A DNA stretch of 8,539 bases, taken from Chloroflexota bacterium. GTDB taxonomy: Bacteria > Chloroflexota > Dormibacteria > Dormibacterales > Dormibacteraceae. Each line of letters starts with the position of its first letter. Positions within the stretch are counted from its first letter, which is position 1. Position numbers and translations under genes: made by a program. The notes under the pieces are model-generated. The model saw only the letters and a list, made by a program, of their open reading frames with translations. It did not search any database and was not told the DNA's origin. The stretch lies in assembly GCA_005888075.1 (NCBI GenBank), contig VBKD01000097.1:1-8539 (forward strand), read 5' to 3'. This document shows, one piece after another, positions 1-4,895 of the stretch.

Positions 1-234
1 GCGCGCGACACCGAGGAGGCGTTCATCGATTTCATCCAGCAGCGGAGGGTCATGCGTTACGAACCGGACCGGTATGCCTACCAGTACGAGAAAGAGCTCG
101 AGGATTTCATCCACAGTCGCCAGCCGCCTTCAGCAAACGGCGAGGGAGAGGCAGACGGGATGGCGCCGGAGAAGGCCGGCTCGGCAGTTAAATCTCGGCG
201 CCGCCCCCATCGATCACGAGCACTTCCCCGTTGA
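1..234 (+). CDS. C-terminal fragment of an unrecognised protein
   Basis: An open frame enters from the left edge and ends at TGA 232-234. The ATG at 52 is internal, because the same frame is open back to base 1 with the same G/C-ending codon pattern. About 77 codons are visible. The first half is rich in aromatic and charged residues and looks like amphipathic helix (EEAFIDFIQQRRVMRYEPDRYAYQYEKELEDFI). The last ~35 residues are low-complexity, first Gly/Glu/Ala-rich and then Arg-rich, as expected for a disordered tail. I see no catalytic motif and cannot assign a family. The final 47 bp overlap the 3' end of the convergent dehydrogenase gene. The Arg-rich tail is therefore partly dictated by the antisense coding sequence and may be a recent extension. 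Confidence 0.6.
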   Translation, partial: ARDTEEAFIDFIQQRRVMRYEPDRYAYQYEKELEDFIHSRQPPSANGEGEADGMAPEKAGSAVKSRRRPHRSRALPR

Positions 235-958
235 TGTAGGACGCGGCGTCAGAGGCCAGGAACACCACCGCGCCGGCGACCTCGTCGGGTAGGCCGATGC
301 GCCCCATCGGGTTGGCCGCGAGGATCCGGTCGAGGATGGCTTCGTTGCCCCAAAGCGCCTCCGCGAACCGCGTCTTGATGACACCGGGCGCAACCGCGTT
401 CACGCGCACCTTGCCGCCCAGCTCCTTGGCGAGCTGGCGCGTCAGCATGATCACCCCCGCCTTTGTCACGTTGTAAACGCCGAGCCCGAAACCTGGTCGG
501 ATCCCGCCGATGCTCGCGACGTTGACCACCGAGCCTCCGCGCGCCTCCATCGACGCTTCGTAGACGAGCTTCGTCAGGACGAAGATCCCTCGCAGGTTCA
601 CCTCGAAAGTCTTGTCCCAGGCTGAAAGCTCGGCGCCGATGATCGGTCCAAAGTAAGGGTTTGTGCCGGCGTTGTTGACCAGGATGTCGATCCGTGAAAA
701 GCGCTCCATGATCTGCTGGACCAGCCGCTCCAGCTCCTCCGGCCGGCCCGCATGGGCGGCGATGGCCGTGGCCATCTCCGGGTAGCGCTCGTTGATCCGC
801 TCGGCTTCCTGGTCCAGGTCGGCCTGCTTGCGGCTGCTGAGGACGACCTGCGCGCCCTGCTCGGCCAGCGCCTCGGCGATCGCGCTGCCAATTCCACGAC
901 TGGCCCCGGTCACAAGCGCGACTCGTCCGCTCAGGTCGAATCGAGAGCTTGCGGGCAC
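188..958 (-). CDS. Short-chain dehydrogenase/reductase, DHRS4-like
   Basis: A 256-residue classical SDR, the normal length for the family, expected to be a soluble NAD(P)(H)-dependent oxidoreductase. Seen in the sequence: the dinucleotide-binding motif TGASRGIG (17-24), the NNAG motif (95-98), and the catalytic tetrad Asn121, Ser149, Tyr162, Lys166 (the YNVTK motif). The C-terminal PEEVA-like segment (LPDEVAGAVVFLASDAASYINGEVLVIDGG) is also present. Arg43 after the second beta strand (SSRK) suggests NADP(H) preference. The NPYFGP segment after NNAG and the HAGRPEELERLV segment resemble the DHRS4-like carbonyl reductase subgroup. The substrate cannot be read from sequence. The start is GTG at 956-958 with no Shine-Dalgarno. 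A TATCGT box ends 7 nt upstream, so the mRNA may be leaderless. The gene is divergent from the next gene and overlaps the left-edge gene at its 3' end. Confidence 0.93.
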   Translation of the reverse strand: MPASSRFDLSGRVALVTGASRGIGSAIAEALAEQGAQVVLSSRKQADLDQEAERINERYPEMATAIAAHAGRPEELERLVQQIMERFSRIDILVNNAGTNPYFGPIIGAELSAWDKTFEVNLRGIFVLTKLVYEASMEARGGSVVNVASIGGIRPGFGLGVYNVTKAGVIMLTRQLAKELGGKVRVNAVAPGVIKTRFAEALWGNEAILDRILAANPMGRIGLPDEVAGAVVFLASDAASYINGEVLVIDGGGAEI

Positions 959-965
959 GACTGAT

Positions 966-993
966 ACGATAGCCCGACTTAATTAAATGTCGG
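966..993 (-). promoter_or_regulatory. Putative dehydrogenase promoter with inverted-repeat operator
   Basis: Read on the minus strand, a CCGACA hexamer, a 16-nt spacer and TATCGT (966-971) resemble -35/-10 elements, each 4/6 to the sigma-70 consensus. The -10 box ends 7 nt before the GTG start, consistent with a leaderless transcript. Perfect 5-bp arms CCGAC (974-978) and GTCGG (989-993) flank a 10-nt AT-rich core containing TTAATTAA. The operator-like repeat covers the -35 box and the spacer. It could serve both divergent genes. This is inference from pattern only. Confidence 0.4.
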
Positions 994-1007
994 TCTCACG
1001 GAAGTAA

Positions 1008-1457
1008 ATGGCGACCACGGGCAAGGCGGCTGAAGACATCCTCGAGAGGATCTTCGCGCCTACGACGAAGCCGAGCGCGAGAGACCAGGCCGAAGAGACG
1101 CTCCGGCACCCCAAGCGTGTTGTCTACGTCGCGATGTCCAACAAGAGCTTTTACTGGCGCGCCCATATCCAGAAGTTCGTCCTCGACTCGGGCCTGGTGC
1201 CGGTCAGTCCCTTCATGCTTTTCGATTACTACCTCATGCACACGGTCGACAAGGACGTCGTGCGCGAGGCGATGAACAACCTGCTGGCTCGCTCCGACGA
1301 GGTGTGGGTCTTCGGCCGGCTCTCGCTGGGGGTCAAGGTGCAGATCGGAATCGCCAAGCGCATGAACAAACCGGTCCGCTATTTCGACATCTCCGACCTA
1401 CCTGTGACCGTGATGCCGATCAGCGAAGAAACAGCCCAGGAAGAGCTGAGAGACTAA
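1008..1457 (+). CDS. Nucleoside 2-deoxyribosyltransferase-like protein (Rossmann-like, SLOG-type)
   Basis: A 149-residue soluble protein. After a charged helical N-terminus there is a first beta strand, VVYVAMSN (38-45). Next come a helix with YWRAHIQKFVLDSGLVPVSPF, the segment FDYYLMH (72-78), a strand SDEVWVFG (96-103), and GVKVQIGIAKRMNKPVRYFDI (108-128). This order resembles the small nucleoside 2-deoxyribosyltransferase/DUF4406-like fold: N-terminal strand, then a D-x-VWVFG strand, then a G-x-x-x-(E/Q)-x-x-x-A helix followed by gkPV. Where true deoxyribosyltransferases carry the nucleophilic Glu in that helix, this protein appears to have Gln112. It may therefore be non-catalytic, or bind a nucleotide-type ligand. 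The ATG at 1008 is preceded by GGAAG only 3 nt away, and an in-frame TAA at 1005-1007 excludes an earlier start. It stands alone, divergent from the dehydrogenase. The family call is tentative. Confidence 0.6.
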   Translation: MATTGKAAEDILERIFAPTTKPSARDQAEETLRHPKRVVYVAMSNKSFYWRAHIQKFVLDSGLVPVSPFMLFDYYLMHTVDKDVVREAMNNLLARSDEVWVFGRLSLGVKVQIGIAKRMNKPVRYFDISDLPVTVMPISEETAQEELRD

Positions 1458-1460
1458 GTT

Positions 1461-1623
1461 AACTCCTCCCCATTCATGGGGAGGTGGCCAGTGCCCGCAA
1501 GGGCAGTGGCCGGAGGGGCCGAATGGCAGGAAGCCCCGGAGGGGCCGAATGGCAGGCAGCAACGGAGGGCTCTCAACTCCTCCCCATTCATGGGGAGGTG
1601 GCGCGAAGCGCCGGAGGGGCCGA
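1461..1623. repeat. Two-copy hairpin-forming intergenic palindromic repeat
   Basis: A 28-bp sequence occurs identically at 1461-1488 and 1575-1602. Each copy contains a perfect 9-bp inverted repeat CCTCCCCAT/ATGGGGAGG (1465-1484 and 1579-1598). Each is followed by a second hairpin. In copy one it is GGCCAGTGCCC/GGGCAGTGGCC with a GCAA loop (1486-1511, one G-G mismatch). In copy two it is GGCGC/GCGCC with a GAA loop (1600-1612). Both copies then continue into CCGGAGGGGCCGA. A 21-bp unit containing that motif is directly repeated at 1510-1530 and 1536-1556. From memory, similar CTCCTCCCC...GGAGGTGGC...GGAGGGG elements are scattered through many high-GC genomes, notably Alphaproteobacteria. The element lies between convergent genes and could help end transcripts from either side, but no T-tract follows. 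It is not a CRISPR array. Confidence 0.85.
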
Positions 1624-2700
1624 CCTGAGTCTCTCGTACCATGCCTCAGGGTTCCCCAGCTCCCTCAATGTCGGCATCGTCTCCGGCCCGTCCCAGACCC
1701 GGTTCAGAACCTCGAGCCCGTGCCCATCGAACACCGCTCGGCAAAACGCCTCGCCGCGCCGGTACTGCTGCAGCTTCAGGTCCAGCCCCGTGAGCTTCCA
1801 GATCAGCATCTCGAGCGCGCTCTTGCCTGAGCTCCGCGCCCGGTATGCCTCCTCGAGCCGCGCGAAGCCGGGCAGCAGCTTGCCGCCGAGCTCGTTCATC
1901 ACCAGGTTGCTGTAGCCCTCGATCACCGACATGACGCCCTGGACCTCACGCATCACCCGCCACTGGGCCGGCAGGACTCCGGCAAACGCCGCAAAACGCG
2001 CGGCGGCGGGCGCCTTCTTCGTCACCGAGTGCACCAGCGTCTGCATCGACTGCTCCATGTACGGCCGGAGCCACGGATGGGCAGCAAACTGCCATGCGTG
2101 CGTCATCTCGTGCAGGATCAGCCAGCGGCGCAGGTCTTCCGCGGGCAGGCTGGCGGCCCGCTGCCACTCCTCAACGTTGGTCTCGACCAGGTACAGGCCC
2201 TCGCCGCCGATCGGCTCGGCCCCAAGGAGCTGCGGGTCGTACTGACCCAGCACGCGGCGCCCGAGAAAGGCCAGCATGTAGCCCACGTAGCGATCCACGC
2301 CGGCCCGGCCCACCTCCACGATGAGCGAGTTGGGCACCCGGCCGCTCTCGAGGACCGGATCGACCACGCGGCGGAGAATTTCCAGGTTCAGGTCAAGCCA
2401 GGACTCGCGATCCAAAGCCTCGAAACGGGGAAGCGACGCGCCCTTGGGCACCGGTCCGACGAAACCGAGCAATGGCTTCTCGAGCTTGGCCGCAAGCGTG
2501 CGGTATCCATTCGCGGCCGAATCGATGTACGAGCGATCGACAGCCGGCGATTCGAGCCTCGCCCGAGCAATGGCTCGAACCTGATCCCAGTCCAGGAGGA
2601 GTGTGGTCCCCCCACGGGGTCGCACAGCCTCAGCCACGGCCGCGGTCACCAGGCCGAGCACCGCACCATAGATCGCGGCGCGCCCCACCCGCTGCCTCAT
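1588..2700 (-). CDS. Zincin-like metallopeptidase, DUF2342/Zincin_2 (F420-associated type)
   Basis: A 370-residue putative zinc-dependent hydrolase. HEMTH at 197-201 is the HExxH zinc site. EGYSNLVMN (261-269) matches the family segment usually read EGHxxxVMD, so Glu261 is the likely third ligand. Other family landmarks are LGQYDPQLLG (151-160), GLYLVETNV (168-176), LKLQQYRRGEAFCRAV (308-323) and WDGPETMPTLRELGNPEAW (336-354). Residues 8-27 form a hydrophobic helix, a possible membrane anchor. The subfamily annotated as coenzyme F420 biosynthesis-associated occurs mainly in F420-producing bacteria, but no proteolytic substrate is known to me. The last 11 residues, SAPPALRATSP, and the TGA stop are encoded by the intergenic repeat, so the native tail was probably replaced. 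ATG 2698-2700 has no clear Shine-Dalgarno. It lies 36 nt downstream of the zinc-ribbon gene and is probably co-transcribed with it. Confidence 0.85.
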   Translation of the reverse strand: MRQRVGRAAIYGAVLGLVTAAVAEAVRPRGGTTLLLDWDQVRAIARARLESPAVDRSYIDSAANGYRTLAAKLEKPLLGFVGPVPKGASLPRFEALDRESWLDLNLEILRRVVDPVLESGRVPNSLIVEVGRAGVDRYVGYMLAFLGRRVLGQYDPQLLGAEPIGGEGLYLVETNVEEWQRAASLPAEDLRRWLILHEMTHAWQFAAHPWLRPYMEQSMQTLVHSVTKKAPAAARFAAFAGVLPAQWRVMREVQGVMSVIEGYSNLVMNELGGKLLPGFARLEEAYRARSSGKSALEMLIWKLTGLDLKLQQYRRGEAFCRAVFDGHGLEVLNRVWDGPETMPTLRELGNPEAWYERLRSAPPALRATSP

Positions 2701-2736
2701 AGCGAAGAGGCTACGAGAGAACGGGGAATGGGTGGT

Positions 2737-2931
2737 CTAGTAGATGTACGGCCAGTAGCGGTTCCGCTTGAAGACCACCTTGCAGCCTTCGCAGCGAAAC
2801 ACGATCTGGAGCTGCCGCCGCCCGATGGCCGCCGCGTCGCGGCCGCAAACCGGACACGAGGCGGTCTCGTCTTGATACGGGGCAGGAAGCGGGTCGACCT
2901 TGATCTCTAGACGCCGTCTCTTCTTTGACAT
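2737..2931 (-). CDS. Small zinc-ribbon protein
   Basis: A 64-residue protein with a basic N-terminus (SKKRRRLEIKV) and one four-cysteine zinc ribbon: C26-P-V-C29-G and C47-E-G-C50, with an 18-residue loop between knuckles. It ends in an aromatic/basic tail (FKRNRYWPYIY). The two CxxC pairs are a clear zinc-binding signature. The function is unknown; a nucleic-acid- or protein-binding role is plausible from the charge but not shown. The start ATG at 2929-2931 has a good AGAGAGG ribosome-binding site just upstream. The gene is 40 nt after the HspR-like regulator and 36 nt before the zincin, all on the minus strand, which suggests a shared transcript. Its small size and consistent codon use support a real gene. 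Confidence 0.75.
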   Translation of the reverse strand: MSKKRRRLEIKVDPLPAPYQDETASCPVCGRDAAAIGRRQLQIVFRCEGCKVVFKRNRYWPYIY

Positions 2932-2971
2932 TTACCTCTCTGTGACCTTTTTCCTCAAACCGGATTGGTGC

Positions 2972-3337
2972 TTAGACGTCGAGCTGGGATACATCCAGGT
3001 TTTTCAGTTCCTCCGGTGGTTCCACGCCGGCGCTCTGCAGCCGCTTGAGCAGCGCGAGGATGTAGCGCACGCCGGCGAGGTTGACGTGATGCTCCCGGGT
3101 CAACGTCTGGATGGCCTGGAGCTTCATCACATCGCGACGTGAATAGCGCCGGCGATTGGTCACCGTGCGCCTGGGATGAATCATGCTGAGGTGCTCGTAC
3201 ATCATCAAAGTGCGCGGGTGCACCTCGAGGATCTCGGAAGCCACGCTGAGCGTGAAGATGGGCTTGTCGAGATCGATGGAGTGATCGTTGGAAGCCGCGA
3301 CCACGGTCGTGACCGGATATCGTTGCTTGACCTTCAT
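2972..3337 (-). CDS. MerR-family transcriptional regulator, HspR-like
   Basis: A 121-residue DNA-binding protein. After ~25 variable residues, PIFTLSVASEILEVHPRTLMMYEHLSMI (26-53) forms the MerR helix-turn-helix. The wing follows, with RRTVTNRRRYSRRDV (56-70), and then the helix QTLTREHHVNLAGVRYIL (77-94). The V-H-P-x-T-L-x-x-Y-E and E-x-x-V-N-L-A-G-V-x-x-I-L patterns are typical of HspR, the repressor of heat-shock chaperone operons in actinobacteria and related bacteria. There is no cysteine, so it is not a classical metal- or thiol-sensing MerR. No dnaK/grpE/dnaJ gene is nearby, unlike the usual HspR setting. Instead it leads a possible operon with the zinc-ribbon and zincin genes. ATG 3335-3337 has only a weak AAGAAA upstream. 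Autoregulation through the inverted repeat at 3362-3375 is plausible. Confidence 0.85.
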   Translation of the reverse strand: MKVKQRYPVTTVVAASNDHSIDLDKPIFTLSVASEILEVHPRTLMMYEHLSMIHPRRTVTNRRRYSRRDVMKLQAIQTLTREHHVNLAGVRYILALLKRLQSAGVEPPEELKNLDVSQLDV

Positions 3338-3356
3338 GTGTTTCTTGGTGAGACGG

Positions 3357-3375
3357 GTTATATCGTTTAAGCGAT
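3357..3375 (-). promoter_or_regulatory. Putative -10 and operator for the HspR-like gene
   Basis: On the minus strand TATAAC (3357-3362) is a 5/6 match to a -10 box, with a 19-nt interval to the start codon. No convincing -35 is visible. The adjoining ATCGTTTAAGCGAT (3362-3375) is a 14-bp near-palindrome in which six of seven base pairs are symmetric. It covers the region just upstream of the -10 box, where a MerR-family dimer could repress its own gene. It does not resemble the actinobacterial HAIR consensus (CTTGAGT-N7-ACTCAAG). Confidence 0.35.
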
Positions 3376-3521
3376 TGCTGACCTAACTTTGGGTTACAGG
3401 AGCGCTTGCAGATTCGCTGCAATTCTGCGGGGCCATAATCCATCACGCAAAGTATTTTTGTTAAGCAATAAGGACATGCCGCCCGACCGAACCGCTGGTA
3501 GGCGACGTTTTCCGGCCTCCT

Positions 3522-3527
3522 TATAGT
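3522..3527 (+). promoter_or_regulatory. -10 box of a probable leaderless promoter for the mntP-like operon
   Basis: TATAGT matches the -10 consensus at 5 of 6 positions and ends exactly 7 nt before the GTG start at 3535, so transcription would begin at or next to the start codon. No Shine-Dalgarno is present upstream of the GTG, which fits leaderless translation. A -35 box is not recognisable. Confidence 0.5.
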
Positions 3528-3534
3528 TTCGGCC

Positions 3535-4095
3535 GTGTCGGGAATTCTCAGCCTGCTCCTGGTCAGCGTCTCGGTTGGGCTCAGCAACTTCGCGGGCGCT
3601 ATCGGTATCGGCTTGAGCGGCATCAATCTCCGCACGCGGATCCGCGTGGGCGTGGCGTTCGGCGTGTTCGAAGCCCTCATGCCGATCATCGGACTGCTCT
3701 TGGGACAGGCCGTGGCCGGGTTCTTCGGCCATTACGGCAAGTACATCGGCGGCGGCCTTCTGGCGCTGACGGGCGCTTACACGATCTGGCAAGGACGTCG
3801 TACCGAAAAGGGACCTAAGGAAACCGCCCCTCGCGAGCTCAGGATGCAAGACCTGATCCTCACGGCCATGGCCCTCAGCATCGACAACCTGGCCGTAGGC
3901 TTCGCCATCGCGGTCTACCCCTTCAACATCGTCCTCGCGGCGGTGATGATGGGCGTGGTCAGCGTGGGAATGACCCTGATCGGGTTGGAGCTCGGCAACC
4001 GGCTCGGTGCTCGGGTCGAAGCCTGGAGCGAAGAGATCGGCGGTGGCGTTCTCATCCTTGTGGGCGTCGCGCTCGTCCTCGGGGTTCTAGGCTAA
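3535..4095 (+). CDS. mntP: MntP-family (DUF204) manganese efflux pump
   Basis: A 186-residue integral membrane protein of about six helices arranged as two homologous halves, the MntP/YebN layout and length. The first half has SVGLSNFAGAIGIGLSG (13-29) and FGVFEALMP (42-50). The second has ALSIDNLAVGFAI (113-125). A charged cytoplasmic loop (about 87-106, RRTEKGPKETAPRELRMQD) joins the halves. Family members export Mn(II). The two acidic residues in the repeated S-x-D-x-x-A motif are important in E. coli (Asp16 and Asp118). Here Asp117 is kept in the second repeat, but the first-repeat position is Ser17, so the pump may differ in ion specificity. It starts with GTG, directly behind a -10 box, and is the first gene of a tight operon with a 4-nt gap to the crotonase gene. 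The metabolic link to acyl-CoA genes is unclear. Confidence 0.8.
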   Translation: MSGILSLLLVSVSVGLSNFAGAIGIGLSGINLRTRIRVGVAFGVFEALMPIIGLLLGQAVAGFFGHYGKYIGGGLLALTGAYTIWQGRRTEKGPKETAPRELRMQDLILTAMALSIDNLAVGFAIAVYPFNIVLAAVMMGVVSVGMTLIGLELGNRLGARVEAWSEEIGGGVLILVGVALVLGVLG

Positions 4096-4099
4096 CGGC

Positions 4100-4891
4100 G
4101 TGACAGAGCAGCCTCAGCTGGAGCAAGTCTTGCTCGCCGTCGACGGCCATGTGGCGACCGTCACGCTCAACCGTCCCGATCAGCGCAACCCGCTTTCGGC
4201 CACGATGCTTCGCGACCTGGCCGCCGCCTTTCGATGGTGCCGGGACGCATCCGACGTTCGCGTCACCGTCCTGACCGGCGCCGGGCGGGTCTTCTGCGCG
4301 GGAGCGGACCTGACCAGCTTCGACGGCGACATGACCGAGCTCGAGCGTTACCGCAGCCGCGAGCTGTTCGTCGACCTCTTCATCCTCATGTCGGAGCTCG
4401 GCAAGCCGATCGTCGGCCGGATCAACGGTCATGCCCTTGCGGGCGGCCTCGGCCTCGCGTGCTCGTGCGACATCCTGGTCGCGCTCGACACGGCGACGTT
4501 CGGCACCCCAGAGATCAACGTCGGGATCTGGCCGATGATGATCCAGGCCATCCTGTCGCGCAGCATCCCGCGGAACGTGCTGCTGGAGATGGAGATGCTC
4601 GGCCAGCGCTGGACCGCGACGCAGCTGCAGAGTCTCGGTGTGATCAATCGCGTCGTGACCCACGAGCAGCTGGACCCGACCGTGAACGAAATTGCGGAGA
4701 GCCTGGCGAAAAAGTCCCCGGTGGCGATGCGCCTGGGCCGCGATTCCTTCTACCGGCAGCAGGACATGGATTTCGCCGCCGCGATGCGCTACCTGCATGG
4801 TCAATTCCTGCTGGTTTCACAGACCGAGGACTCGAGAGAGGGCATCCAGGCCTTCTTCGAGAAGCGCGAGCCCGACTTCAAGGGCCGCTGA
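4100..4891 (+). CDS. Enoyl-CoA hydratase/isomerase (crotonase) family protein
   Basis: A 263-residue crotonase, the usual length. The CoA-thioester oxyanion hole is formed by FCAGADLTSF (65-74) and GHALAGGLGLACSCDI (110-125). Glu138 in TPEINVGIWP aligns with the catalytic Glu164 of rat enoyl-CoA hydratase. The other hydratase acid (rat Glu144, in GGGCELA) is Gly118 here, so only one of the two acids is present. Members with one acid can be isomerases or catalyse other crotonase reactions, so simple water addition is not certain. The start is GTG at 4100, 4 nt after the mntP-like stop. Its own TGA is 4 nt before the carboxyltransferase ATG. Pairing with an acyl-CoA carboxylase subunit recalls leucine (methylglutaconyl-CoA hydratase plus methylcrotonyl-CoA carboxylase) or acyclic terpene degradation. 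That is context inference. Confidence 0.88.
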   Translation: MTEQPQLEQVLLAVDGHVATVTLNRPDQRNPLSATMLRDLAAAFRWCRDASDVRVTVLTGAGRVFCAGADLTSFDGDMTELERYRSRELFVDLFILMSELGKPIVGRINGHALAGGLGLACSCDILVALDTATFGTPEINVGIWPMMIQAILSRSIPRNVLLEMEMLGQRWTATQLQSLGVINRVVTHEQLDPTVNEIAESLAKKSPVAMRLGRDSFYRQQDMDFAAAMRYLHGQFLLVSQTEDSREGIQAFFEKREPDFKGR

Positions 4892-4895
4892 TCGC

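Larger units (their letters stand above)
3338..3534. other. 197-bp divergent intergenic region
   Basis: This region is AT-richer than its flanks and lies between the HspR-like gene (leftward) and the MntP-family gene (rightward). It holds a putative leftward -10 with an overlapping near-palindrome, a perfect 6-bp inverted repeat (TTGCAG 3406-3411, CTGCAA 3417-3422, loop ATTCG), and a rightward -10 at 3522-3527. The octamers GGGTTATA (3355-3362) and GGGTTACA (3391-3398) form an imperfect direct repeat. I saw no coding potential, tRNA-like fold, or recognisable manganese (yybP-ykoY) riboswitch core. Confidence 0.6.

Noticed and set aside
987..989. ATG as earlier start of the deoxyribosyltransferase-like gene
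   Set aside because: It is in frame, but an in-frame TAA occurs at 1005-1007, immediately before the ATG at 1008.
1461..1623. Short CRISPR array
   Set aside because: There are only two full copies, they are strongly palindromic, the inter-copy sequence is itself repeated, and no cas genes are present.
2029..2910. 293-codon plus-strand open frame
   Set aside because: It is antisense to the zincin and zinc-ribbon genes, which have clear motifs. The translation is low-complexity shadow.
3376..3521. Manganese (yybP-ykoY) riboswitch upstream of the mntP-like gene
   Set aside because: I could not find its conserved core sequences, and the -10 box next to the GTG would put the transcription start downstream of any such element.
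2955..3689. 244-codon minus-strand open frame
   Set aside because: It crosses the HspR-like gene out of frame, the intergenic promoters, and the antisense of the mntP-like gene. It contains no motif.
4692..4895. Upstream extension of the carboxyltransferase frame
   Set aside because: It lies wholly inside the crotonase gene in another frame and encodes Arg/Ser/Pro-rich shadow sequence. The family N-terminus begins at ATG 4896.
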